From Streptococcus constellatus subsp. constellatus (GTDB taxonomy: Bacteria > Bacillota > Bacilli > Lactobacillales > Streptococcaceae): a stretch of 64,000 bases of DNA. The notes under the pieces are model-generated. The model had not been told where the DNA came from. It searched no databases and worked only from the letters and a program-made list of their open reading frames with translations. Of the stretch, positions 26,099-33,561 are shown one piece after another. The stretch's first letter is position 1, and each line of letters starts with the position of its first letter. The position numbers and the translations under genes were made by a program. Location of the stretch: the NCBI RefSeq assembly GCF_023167545.1, contig NZ_AP014647.1, forward strand, positions 1,364,001 to 1,428,000. Reading direction: 5' to 3'.

Positions 26099-26990
26099 TC
26101 AACTTTTATATTTTTGGGAAATTTCGTTTAATTTTTTTGCTAATTTCTGTCGCACTTCAGGTGGACCTAACACTTCCACTCCGTCCAAAAAGGATGAAAG
26201 ATAAGCATAAAGACTGTCATGATTCGGAAATTCTGCTTCTACAAGTAAATTTCCTACCACATCTGTCGAAATCAAACCAGAAAATTCTTCATAGACACGA
26301 AAAGCTTGATGTTTTTCAAATTTCAATTGTAGCCGAATTGTTTCTTTTTGGCTTTCTTTACTTTGAAAGTCAGCTTGTCTTAACTCTCGGTCAAATATTT
26401 CAGTTGATAGCTGGCAGTGATTGACTCGACTTAGTTTGAATAACCGAAAATCCTGTTTTCTCCGACAAAATCCATATAAATACCAATCTTGACTTTTAAA
26501 GATCAATTGCATAGGTTCAACCCATCTGCTTGTCCCTTCACCCTGTTGATTCAAGTAGTCAAACTGAAGAAGCCACCTCTGAAAGATTCCTCTCTTAATC
26601 TGCTCAAACATTTCTTGATGGTATTTTTGCCCACGCCAATCTGTAAAATCAATTTGTAGCCAGTTATCCATTTTAATTTGAAACAAAGCCTGCAGCTTTT
26701 CTAATACTTGATGTTCTTCTCGTAAAGTTTGTAAGCCTTGTACAGATAAAAGCAATTCTTCTTGCTCCTGAGCCGATAGTAAACTTTTATCCAGTACAAA
26801 TGAATCCAGTAAAAATACCACCGCCTTTCCCCGGATTACAATAAATAGGGATACCTACACTGCTTAACCGATCCACATCACGATAAATAGTACGAATCGA
26901 CACCTCAAACTTCTCAGCCAATGCTGGTGCTGTAGCATGTCCATTTCCCAGTAGATAATAAATGATACCTAGTAATCTTCCTTGAGTCAT
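26099..26990 (-). pseudogene. Frameshifted YafY-type HTH/WYL transcriptional regulator
   Basis: Two consecutive frames make one regulator. 26990 to about 26815 encodes the HTH_11 domain (LLGIIYYLLGNGHATAPALAEKFEVSIRTIYRDVDRLSSVGIPIY). The second frame, read on to 26099, encodes the WYL ligand-binding domain and WCX tail (WVEPMQLIFKSQDWYLYGFCRRKQDFRLFKLSR). They separate at a run of five T on the minus strand (26811-26815); adding one T would give the continuous GGGIFLLDSFVLDK expected. It is either a recent inactivating indel, phase variation, or a sequencing error. Confidence 0.85.
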
Positions 26991-27085
26991 GTTCTCACCT
27001 CTCTATAATTATACCACTATAACTTGCCAAATCTTGTCTCGTTTTAATACCAAGTGATTGAACAAAAAGAAATCTTATTAAACCC

Positions 27086-27114
27086 TTGACAGTAATCACT
27101 TCATCCTTTATGAT
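27086..27114 (+). promoter_or_regulatory. Promoter of the NUDIX gene
   Basis: Consensus -35 TTGACA (27086-27091), 17-bp spacer and -10 TATGAT (27109-27114), about 33 bp before the start codon. Confidence 0.8.
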
Positions 27115-27146
27115 AATAGTAAACTAGTCACAAAAGAGGAACAAAT

Positions 27147-27596
27147 ATGACAGTCGCAACTTTTGGAGAAAAGAAAGAAAGCGTTCAATATGTAAATCGC
27201 TATGGTGTTTACGCAGTTATTCCAGATGCTAAAAAAGAAAAAATCATCTTAGTGCAAGCACCAAATGGAGCTTGGTTTTTACCAGGTGGTGAAATCGAAG
27301 AAGGTGAAAACCATCGAACCGCACTTGAACGCGAATTGATTGAAGAACTTGGCTTCACAGCTGAAATCGAGCAATATTACGGACAAGCAGACGAATACTT
27401 CTACTCTCGCCATCGTGATACCCACTTTTACAATCCTGCCTACATTTACGAAGTAAGCCATTATGAGCAATCACAAGCACCTTTAGAGGATTTTAATCAG
27501 CTTGCTTGGTTTCCAATCGAAGAAGCTATTTCCAAACTAAAACGCGGAAGCCATAAATGGGGAATTGAAATGTGGAAAAAGAGTCATAAAGTCTGA
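27147..27596 (+). CDS. NUDIX hydrolase
   Basis: 149-residue pyrophosphohydrolase of the MutT superfamily. The NUDIX box is GGEIEEGENHRTALERELIEELGF (G-x5-E-x7-REUxEExG), starting near residue 47. The C-terminal part has the YEVSHYEQ and LAWFPIEEA elements of MutT-like enzymes. The substrate is not evident; oxidised nucleotides or other nucleoside diphosphate derivatives are the family choices. Good promoter and AAGAGGAAC ribosome site. Confidence 0.88.
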   Translation: MTVATFGEKKESVQYVNRYGVYAVIPDAKKEKIILVQAPNGAWFLPGGEIEEGENHRTALERELIEELGFTAEIEQYYGQADEYFYSRHRDTHFYNPAYIYEVSHYEQSQAPLEDFNQLAWFPIEEAISKLKRGSHKWGIEMWKKSHKV

Positions 27597-27603
27597 GAAA
27601 TTG

Positions 27604-27633
27604 TTCACATTTCTTATGGAAAAGTGCTATAAT
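27604..27633 (+). promoter_or_regulatory. Promoter of the DUF1827 gene
   Basis: -35 TTCACA (27604-27609), 18-bp spacer, extended -10 TGCTATAAT (hexamer 27628-27633). It gives the small downstream gene its own start. Confidence 0.65.
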
Positions 27634-27660
27634 AGGGTTAGCATATAGGAGGAAATCATT

Positions 27661-27960
27661 ATGAAGCTTATCAATACAACCAATAGCCACGCGAATCTTG
27701 TCCAAAGCCAGTTAGAAAGCACAGATGCCACTTTAGTTGAAACTTTTTCTGCTGGAAATACAGATGTTGTTTTTACGCAGGCTCCACTTCATTATGAAAT
27801 CCTGATTTCAAATAAACACCGCGCTATTCGCGAACAAGAAGTTGAAAAAATTCGGGAATTTTTCCTAAAACGAAAAATTGATACAAAATTGATTGATGCA
27901 TCTCGAATTAAAACACTCTACTCTACTAACTTGATTGAAATTTCTATTCCAACAAAATAA
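27661..27960 (+). CDS. DUF1827 family protein
   Basis: 99-residue conserved streptococcal/lactococcal protein of unknown function. It begins MKLINTTNSHANLVQSQL and has a charged middle (RAIREQEVEKIREFFLKRK) with mixed alpha/beta character and no signal or membrane segment. An AGGAGGAAA ribosome site and own promoter support expression. A terminator overlaps its stop codon. Family placement is from memory. Confidence 0.75.
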   Translation: MKLINTTNSHANLVQSQLESTDATLVETFSAGNTDVVFTQAPLHYEILISNKHRAIREQEVEKIREFFLKRKIDTKLIDASRIKTLYSTNLIEISIPTK

Positions 27961-27983
27961 GCCCACAAGGGCTTATTTTTTAT
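27955..27983 (+). terminator. Terminator of the DUF1827 gene
   Basis: AAATAAGCCC/GGGCTTATTT perfect 10-bp stem with a 4-nt loop, followed by TTT. The 5' arm includes the stop codon of the gene. Confidence 0.88.
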
Positions 27984-28011
27984 CTTGCATTTCGCGCTTA
28001 AGAAATCACCC

Positions 28012-28041
28012 CAAAAGTTAGATAGAAAAATCTAACTTTTA
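28012..28041. repeat. Perfect hairpin AAAAGTTAGA/TCTAACTTTT
   Basis: A 10-bp inverted repeat with an 8-nt A-rich loop (about 28012-28039) between the DUF1827 gene and the IS remnant. It may terminate the truncated gene on the minus strand, or be the end of an older mobile element. Confidence 0.55.
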
Positions 28042-28077
28042 AGACGATTTTTATTTCGCCAAACCGCTTTTCTCTAA

Positions 28078-28189
28078 CTATGACTTAAATCTTTTACTTC
28101 CATAACGTGCTACGAGATAAATAATTAAAGCAGAATATATACAAGTAAATATAGCTAGAAAAACAGTACAAGAAACAATAGATACTCGC
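28078..28189 (-). pseudogene. 3' remnant of a membrane-protein gene beside the IS
   Basis: From the IS boundary at 28189 to a TAG at 28078 the minus strand has an open frame of 36 codons. It encodes a hydrophobic helix (SCTVFLAIFTCIYSALIIYL) and a basic tail VARYGSKRFKS, the end of a membrane protein. No matching 5' part exists on the far side of the IS (29128-29186), so the front of the gene was lost. Parent family not recognised. Confidence 0.45.
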
Positions 28190-29127
28190 GTTGCTAGTTG
28201 ATAAAAAATTCTAAATGGTAGGCTAAAAGAACCTGTTCAATCTCCAATTGCCATCCTGCTAAAGACCTAACAATCGGGTGCTCAATGTCAAACATTGCAT
28301 TTAGAACAAAGATTCGAATTTCAATAGTTCTTCGGATGGCTAGAATTGCAGGATTGTTATGCTCATCGGCGCTCTCCATATTTTTACAAAGCGGCGTCCA
28401 AAGATGAATCCCCTTTGCCTCCAAGCGTTCTTTCAACTCTTTACTTAGGTATCCCAAATCTCCTAAAATGCGAGAATAAGGGACACGGTCTCCAGCAATT
28501 CTTCTGCTACCTGAATAGGCAAGGGTAACCAGATAATCCAAAATATAGCCCGACTCTGTCACCGCCAAATGCACTCTCAAACCGTAAGACCACATCTTTT
28601 TGGAAGTACAGTAACCAATGTTGACCACCTCATTCAAAACCTTGATCCGATGATTTCTGACAGGCTAGCAAAGGAGGAGGACTGGAAAACTATCGATGAT
28701 GACCAATTCATCAAAATCTAGCTGATTGAAATAGAGGCGAATCAACCGAAATAGGGGCATTAAATAACAAGAACGACGATAAAAGCAGCTTCTCTCCAGT
28801 CCGGTGAATCCGAAGAAATTGCAAATCAATTGGTAAAACCTTCGCTGTGACTTCATTCCAATTTCTGCCTGGAACAGCATTAAGGTCAAAACAGAAACAT
28901 CTGAAACCTTGCATTGCTCTACATTCTTACAATGAACCAGCTCATCAGGAGCAATCTTTTGATATAAGTCACATCAGACTTCACGAAGCTGTGGCATACT
29001 GAGTTGAAGAGGATGACGATTCGGTGTATATAATGGAAAGTGTCCATTTGGTTTACCTCTCTGCTTTTTTCTTCACTTGCAGTGTACACCAAATGGGCTT
29101 TTTTGTGAAGCAAAATCAACTAGCAAC
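28190..29127 (-). mobile_element. Decayed IS982-family insertion sequence
   Basis: 938 bp bounded by a perfect 13-bp inverted repeat GTTGCTAGTTGAT (28190-28202 and, inverted, 29115-29127). The inside holds an IS982-type transposase in at least three frames: DELVIIDSFPVL near 28690, then NIGYCTSKKMWSYGLRVHL and the C-terminal part (28194-28637). No short target duplication is visible at the ends. Frameshifts and stops make it immobile unless helped in trans. Confidence 0.8.
28194..29045 (-). pseudogene. IS982-type transposase, multiple frameshifts
   Basis: Fragments of one DDE transposase: the 5' part around 28919-29045 contains stops, the middle (28665-28914) carries TLMLFQAEIGMKSQRRFYQL and the DSFP motif with the first catalytic Asp, and the C-terminal third (28194-28637) is intact with ILGDLGYLSKELKERLEAKG. 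At least two frameshifts separate the parts. Confidence 0.78.
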
Positions 29128-29186
29128 AGGGGTATATGTAATATTTTTTAGCCTAACTAGGCTTTACGCTATCCTGACTGAGTTAA

Positions 29187-29732
29187 TTACGAATTAAATT
29201 TCTCAATCATTACCAAAAAAGGCGGTTGATTGATCTGATTGATAGTTTTATACAAAGTCACGGTAAATTCCTGTTGGGGTAGATGGCTCGCAAAATCTAG
29301 TACCGCATCCCGCTCTATCTCGCCACCTATATGCCCATAGTAAATCATGAGCGCAATCCGACCGCCAGCTTCTAAACGCTGACATAATTTTTCCAAGGCC
29401 TGTATGGTTGTATGTGTCTGGGTAATCACCGACTTATCTGCCGATGGAAGATAGCCCAAATTAAAAATAGCTGCTTTAATAGTTTCAATGTATTGATCCA
29501 CATTTTCGTGACCTGTTAAAAGCAATTCAACATTGTCTACTTTAGCTTCTACCAAGCGCTTAGTGGTTTGCTTAATAGCTTGTTCTTGAATATCAAAAGC
29601 ATAGACTTTTTTAGCCAATTGTGCCAAGAAAAGGGTGTCATGCCCATTTCCCATAGTAGCATCTACGACTATATCTTCTTTGGTTATGATTTCTGATAAA
29701 AAGGCATGTGCCATCTCCAACGGTCTCAACAT
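29187..29732 (-). CDS. mnmM: tRNA (mnm5s2U34)-methyltransferase, YtqB/MnmM family
   Basis: Class I SAM methyltransferase of 181 residues. The SAM loop is VVDATMGNGHDTLFLA near residue 23, followed by VYAFDIQEQAI and NLGYLPSADK, all diagnostic of the YtqB family. In B. subtilis this family (MnmM) completes mnm5s2U at the tRNA wobble position. It overlaps the upstream radical SAM gene by 7 bases, and that pair (YtqA-YtqB) acts in the same modification. Former annotations call it rRNA methylase. Confidence 0.85.
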   Translation of the reverse strand: MLRPLEMAHAFLSEIITKEDIVVDATMGNGHDTLFLAQLAKKVYAFDIQEQAIKQTTKRLVEAKVDNVELLLTGHENVDQYIETIKAAIFNLGYLPSADKSVITQTHTTIQALEKLCQRLEAGGRIALMIYYGHIGGEIERDAVLDFASHLPQQEFTVTLYKTINQINQPPFLVMIEKFNS

Positions 29733-30670
29733 GTATATCTTTGCTCCTTTGCCCTACAACCTTGCACGCTACCACGACGTTTCATTTCTTGCTCAATCGC
29801 ATTTAGCACTTCCCACTTTTTGAGACTCCACATGGGTCCAATGAGCATGTCCCGTGGCGCATCTCCTGTAATTCGATGAATGACGATATGTTCAGGGATT
29901 ATTTCTAATTGATCACAGATAATAGCAACATACTCATCTTGGCTAAGCAACTGCAAGCGTCCTTCATGATAATCTCGTTGCATCCGTGTGTTAGTCATTA
30001 AATGCAAAAGATGTAATTTAATCCCCTGAATATCATTGTCTGTCACACAGCGGCGAACATTTTCTATCATCATCTCATGGCTTTCACCAGGCAAACCATT
30101 GATTAAGTGGGAAACTATCTCGATTTTTGGAAATTTCCGCAGCCGTTGAACCGTTTCAACGTATAATTCATATGAATGTGCGCGGTTAATCAATTGCGAA
30201 GTAGTTTCATAAGTCGTCTGCAGGCCCAACTCTACCGTCACATGCATACGTTCAGATAATTCTGCTAGATAGGCAATCGTCTCATCAGGCAGGCAATCTG
30301 GTCTGGTACCGATATTGATACCTACAACCCCTGGCTCATTGATGGCCTGTTCATAACGCTCACGAATAACTTCTACCTTATCGTGGGTATTGGTGAAATT
30401 TTGAAAATAAACTAGATATTTTTTGACTTCAGGCCACTTTCGATGCATGAAGGCAATTTCTTTATAAAATTGTTCACGAATCGGTGCTTCAGGAGCTACA
30501 ATCGCATCACCAGAACCTGACACCGTACAAAAAGTACAGCCACCGTGAGCAACCGTTCCATCTCGATTGGGACAATCAAATCCCGCATCAATCGGAACTT
30601 TAAAAGTCTTCTCTCCAAATAGTTTTCGATAATAAGCATTCAAAGAATTATAAGGTTTCATAACTTTCAT
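29726..30670 (-). CDS. mnmL: Radical SAM protein, YtqA/MnmL family (TIGR01212)
   Basis: Radical SAM enzyme of 314 residues. The cluster motif is FDCPNRDGTVAHGGCTFC near residue 27, where the cysteines are spaced as in the TIGR01212 group rather than plain CxxxCxxC. Other family marks are VYFQNFTNTH and INIGTRPDCLPDE. Gram-positive members (YtqA) take part in the alternative route to the mnm5 modification of wobble uridine. Operon with the methyltransferase downstream. Confidence 0.85.
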   Translation of the reverse strand: MKVMKPYNSLNAYYRKLFGEKTFKVPIDAGFDCPNRDGTVAHGGCTFCTVSGSGDAIVAPEAPIREQFYKEIAFMHRKWPEVKKYLVYFQNFTNTHDKVEVIRERYEQAINEPGVVGINIGTRPDCLPDETIAYLAELSERMHVTVELGLQTTYETTSQLINRAHSYELYVETVQRLRKFPKIEIVSHLINGLPGESHEMMIENVRRCVTDNDIQGIKLHLLHLMTNTRMQRDYHEGRLQLLSQDEYVAIICDQLEIIPEHIVIHRITGDAPRDMLIGPMWSLKKWEVLNAIEQEMKRRGSVQGCRAKEQRYTC

Positions 30671-30711
30671 TGTACCACAAAATAAAACAGAACTCGCGCT
30701 CGGAGTTCCAT

Positions 30712-31041
30712 TTACACTTTACTAATATCCGTTGGCCTCCATTGGTGTTTTTTTAAATCCACACAGCCATTCGTTTTAAAAGTCACTCCTTCGGCCCAAA
30801 GGAGATGTCTCTGCTCCTCCCACGCTGGCGCTAAGCGTCCTGCGGAATTAACCACACGATGGCAAGGATACTTCCCATAAAGTCCAGCCTGAGACAGGAC
30901 GCGACCTACCAAACGAGCATTTCTTTCTCGCCCAATCAACTGCGCAATTTGCCCATATGTCGCTACGCTTCCTAAGGGAATACAGGACACAACTGATAAA
31001 ATTTGATGTACTAACTTGTCATTTAACACTTTTCGCATCAT
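30712..31041 (-). CDS. MGMT-family O6-alkylguanine transferase-like protein
   Basis: About 109 residues comprising only the DNA-binding/active-site domain of Ogt/MGMT. PLGSVATYGQIAQLIGRERNARLVGRVL is the helix-turn-helix with arginine finger, and the active-site box is PCHRVV. The cysteine is kept, unlike the Trp-containing alkyltransferase-like (Atl) proteins, although the short single-domain form resembles Atl. I start it at ATG 31041 (ATGATG preceded by AAGGAAAAAG); a longer frame from 31125 reads back through the PAP2 gene end. Confidence 0.8.
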   Translation of the reverse strand: MMRKVLNDKLVHQILSVVSCIPLGSVATYGQIAQLIGRERNARLVGRVLSQAGLYGKYPCHRVVNSAGRLAPAWEEQRHLLWAEGVTFKTNGCVDLKKHQWRPTDISKV

Positions 31042-31060
31042 CTTTTTCCTTGTAGCAATG

Positions 31061-31711
31061 CTATTTTTGTTTTCCTTTGAAACGCCATTGAAAACGCAAC
31101 TTATCATAATAAGGAAATTCAACATGCAAAATTCCTAGGCCTAAGAGAAAGCTTCCCAACACATCTGTCGGATAATGTACTCCCAGATACACACGTGACG
31201 TCATAATGATAAAAATCATCACAATCATCAAACTTTGCAAGATACGCTTCGTCTGCACTGATTTTATTCGTTGACTAACGATAATCAACAGCGTACCAAA
31301 GATTAGTGTAGAAGCCAAGGCATGCCCACTCGGAAAAGAAAATCCACCTTCTTCTACCAAATGTTGAATAGCAGGACGCGAATGTTGATAGATATTTTTC
31401 AAAAAAGCAACTAAAAGCCCCGTCAAGGCAAGATTCCCAATTAAAAGAATAGCCTCACTCCACCATTTCTTATAAAGGAAAAAACCAGCCAAAACTGCGA
31501 CCCAGGTCATAATAACGGGCGTATTAATCAGACTCGTTACGCTAGAAAAGAAAAATGTCAAAGTATGTGGCAAATCTCCACGTAAAGTTATCTGAATTAG
31601 ACTATCAAAGTCTTTTAAATAATTAGGATGAAACTTGACAACATAGCCTAGAATCACAAAAAGTAAAAGGGCAAAAGAGCCCTTGGTTAAAAAAGTTTGT
31701 TTATTTTTCAT
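31061..31711 (-). CDS. PAP2-family membrane phosphatase
   Basis: Integral membrane lipid phosphatase of 216 residues with five or six membrane segments. The three PAP2 motifs are present: KNIYQHSRP near 105, PSGHAL near 128 and SRVYLGVHYPTDVLGS near 173. Likely substrates are undecaprenyl pyrophosphate or phosphatidyl-type phosphates on the outer face. It overlaps the end of ribU by 11 bases, so it is co-transcribed with ribU under the FMN riboswitch unless it has an internal promoter. Confidence 0.88.
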   Translation of the reverse strand: MKNKQTFLTKGSFALLLFVILGYVVKFHPNYLKDFDSLIQITLRGDLPHTLTFFFSSVTSLINTPVIMTWVAVLAGFFLYKKWWSEAILLIGNLALTGLLVAFLKNIYQHSRPAIQHLVEEGGFSFPSGHALASTLIFGTLLIIVSQRIKSVQTKRILQSLMIVMIFIIMTSRVYLGVHYPTDVLGSFLLGLGILHVEFPYYDKLRFQWRFKGKQK

Positions 31712-32264
31712 ATTTAATTAAAATCGGTTTTAAAAGCAAGTTAATGACCCAAAAGGCAATTGCAAAAACTACACCTTCCAATAGATTAAATGGAATGACC
31801 ATCGCAAACAGATAATTTGCTACACCAAGAATCTTTGAAATATCAAAATTAGCAAACGTTGCATATAGCGGAATTGCATAGATATAATTCAAAAGAAGCA
31901 TTGCCACAGTCAATCCCAGTGTTCCCACCACAGAAGCAATCAGAAAACGAACGATTGTCTGTTCTTTTTTCCAAATAAGCGCAAAAGCGATTACGAAAAC
32001 AGCAACTGCAATGATATTCATCGGCAAACCAATGTAGGTATTGACCCCTTGGTTGTTCAGTAGAAGTTTGAGCACTGAACGAACCAGTAAAATGCTTAAA
32101 GCTCCTCTCAGATTCAGTACCACTAATCCCAATAGAATTGGTAAAATACTAAAATCCAACTTCAAAAAGCTGGCTCCCGGCAAAATCGGGAAATCAAAGA
32201 ACATCAGCAAAAATGAGATAGCTGAAAGAATGGCAATAATAGCCATTTTGCGTGTATGTGTCAT
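31701..32264 (-). CDS. ribU: Riboflavin ECF transporter substrate-binding component
   Basis: S component of an energy-coupling factor transporter, 187 residues with about six membrane helices. The N-terminal KMAIIAILSAISFLLMFFDFPILPG, the LKLDFSILPILLG segment and NYIYAIPLYATFANFDI are RibU marks. It docks with the shared EcfA-EcfA'-EcfT module, not present here. I start at ATG 32264, preceded by TTGGAGGAACC; the frame extends to a TTG inside that ribosome site. Controlled by the FMN riboswitch upstream. Confidence 0.92.
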   Translation of the reverse strand: MTHTRKMAIIAILSAISFLLMFFDFPILPGASFLKLDFSILPILLGLVVLNLRGALSILLVRSVLKLLLNNQGVNTYIGLPMNIIAVAVFVIAFALIWKKEQTIVRFLIASVVGTLGLTVAMLLLNYIYAIPLYATFANFDISKILGVANYLFAMVIPFNLLEGVVFAIAFWVINLLLKPILIKYEK

Positions 32265-32416
32265 AACAGGTTCCTCCAATTTTATTAAATTAGAGAAGCT
32301 GGAAAGGCTTGCTGAAGAATAACTTATCCCAGTCAGTGAAACCTTTATGATAGTATAAGGAAGTCTCCTTAAATAAAATTAAAAGCCACAGTCTTGGGAC
32401 TTCTCCCCTGCCTTTC

Positions 32417-32637
32417 GTCTTCTCTCATCCAGACTGTACTGTCGGTTGTGGAATTACACCACATCAGCTTGCGCTCGCGGACTTAAAACAGTTCCCTTAG
32501 TCGACAAAGATTTTATTTTTAGATGATGTTGCACCTCAAAGATCTATCAAGAAGCTACATTACTATATAAAAAGTAAAAGATTGTCAACGACTGAAAATT
32601 ACCGCCGGTCGGGAATTTCACCCTGCCCTGAAGACCC
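32417..32637 (-). promoter_or_regulatory. FMN riboswitch (RFN element) of ribU
   Basis: On the minus strand the RNA starts GGGUCUUCAGGGCAGGGU (from 32637), followed by GAAAUUCCCGACCGGCGGU, and ends GUCUGGAUGAGAGAAGAC at 32417. These are the invariant RFN blocks; P1 is the GUCUUC/GAAGAC pair. A long AT-rich variable arm (about 32505-32590) is inserted between them. About 150 bases follow before ribU; I could not settle whether the expression platform is a terminator or a ribosome-site sequestering stem. Confidence 0.95.
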
Positions 32638-32641
32638 TTTA

Positions 32642-32670
32642 ATCATAACAAAAAAAGCCTGCAAGAGCAA
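32642..32670 (-). promoter_or_regulatory. Promoter of the ribU riboswitch transcript
   Basis: Minus-strand -35 TTGCTC (32665-32670), 17-bp spacer and -10 TATGAT (32642-32647). The predicted start at about 32635-32637 is exactly the 5' end of the aptamer P1 stem. The element is nested inside the trmL terminator hairpin and its T-tract. Confidence 0.65.
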
Positions 32671-32676
32671 GCGTTT
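32651..32676 (-). terminator. Terminator of trmL
   Basis: GCTTGC/GCAGGC stem with a 4-nt loop followed by TTTTTTT on the minus strand, about 35 bases past the trmL stop. Confidence 0.78.
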
Positions 32677-32707
32677 TATCTGATATACAAAAATTATTCT
32701 GATACCA

Positions 32708-33217
32708 TTATTTTAATTTGTCATGTTCGTATTCGTGTACTAGATCTAATCCTGTAAAATCTTGCTGCCGCAGGGCTTCATACACCATCATACAAACTGT
32801 ATTTGACAAATTCAGACTTCTGACATGCTCATCGTTCATCGGAATACGCAGGGCTTTTTCAGAATGAGCACGCATAAAATCCTCTGGCAATCCTTTATCC
32901 TCACGCCCAAACATAAAATAATGATTTCCAGCGATTGTAAAATTTTCTGCTGCATAAATCTTCTCCGCAAATTTAGAAATCAAATAGAGATGTCCATCCA
33001 TTTTACTCATAAACTCTTCTAAATTGTCATAATAAGTAATATCCAGCTTATCCCAATAGTCCAAACCTGCTCGTTTCATCTTACGATCATCAATCGGGAA
33101 TCCCATTGGTAAAATAATGTGAAGTGGTGAATTCGTTGCTGCGCAAGTCCGAGCAATATTACCCGTATTCTGTGGGATTTGCGGTTCAAAAAGAACAATG
33201 TGGTTTTTACATATCAT
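32708..33217 (-). CDS. trmL: tRNA (cytidine/uridine-34-2'-O)-methyltransferase
   Basis: SPOUT methyltransferase of 169 residues acting on the wobble ribose of tRNA-Leu. It shows the trefoil-knot motifs: [20 protein letters not shown] near residue 13, [15 protein letters not shown] near 97 and [27 protein letters not shown] near 123. Also known as CspR/YibK. It stands alone on its strand, 32 bases after a hairpin with its own promoter (33249-33350), which may be a leader of this gene. Confidence 0.95.
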   Translation of the reverse strand: MICKNHIVLFEPQIPQNTGNIARTCAATNSPLHIILPMGFPIDDRKMKRAGLDYWDKLDITYYDNLEEFMSKMDGHLYLISKFAEKIYAAENFTIAGNHYFMFGREDKGLPEDFMRAHSEKALRIPMNDEHVRSLNLSNTVCMMVYEALRQQDFTGLDLVHEYEHDKLK

Positions 33218-33248
33218 AATTTTTCATTCCTGATTTCATTACTACTAT

Positions 33249-33350
33249 AAAAAAATAGCCACACTGCTCGGAGTCAAGCTCAGCAAACAGCGTGGTTAAG
33301 GCATCATTAACTTACATCACAACAGGTTTGAGGTAAATCAATGAAGGTAC
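33249..33350 (-). ncRNA. Candidate small RNA or trmL leader with terminator
   Basis: A consensus promoter (33357-33384) is followed by about 100 nt with no open frame, ending in a strong hairpin (33259-33295; arms CCACGCTG/CAGTGTGG with more inner pairing) and seven T on the minus strand. This is a complete promoter-to-terminator unit. It could be a free small RNA or a regulated leader whose read-through makes trmL, whose start is 32 bases beyond. I could not match it to a named RNA family. Confidence 0.7.
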
Positions 33351-33356
33351 TTTCTT

Positions 33357-33384
33357 AGTATATCACTTTCTTTGCACATGTCAA
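33357..33384 (-). promoter_or_regulatory. Promoter of the candidate small RNA
   Basis: Perfect -35 TTGACA (33379-33384), 16-bp spacer, extended -10 TGATATACT (hexamer 33357-33362) on the minus strand. One of the best promoter matches in the window. Confidence 0.82.
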
Positions 33385-33561
33385 CAAAAAAAGCTTAAAA
33401 TTTTCATATTTTCTAGATTATTTGTCAATTTTTTCAAGAATTCTCTTATCGTTTTCATCAGGACGCTTTAATAAGACAAAATATACATTTTTCTTTCTTC
33501 AAAATGATGAAATTTTTGCAAAAAAAGAGTATGATATAGAAGTATACTTGGGAGGTATAAC

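Noticed and set aside
28000..29200. An active mobile element or CRISPR-like array
   Set aside because: The transposase is broken in several places, and no regularly spaced repeats occur here or elsewhere in the window.
33369..33400. CiaR-dependent small RNA (csRNA) identity for the trmL-upstream RNA
   Set aside because: Only one CTTAAA word is near the promoter; the spaced pair required for CiaR is absent and the RNA sequence does not resemble csRNAs as I know them.
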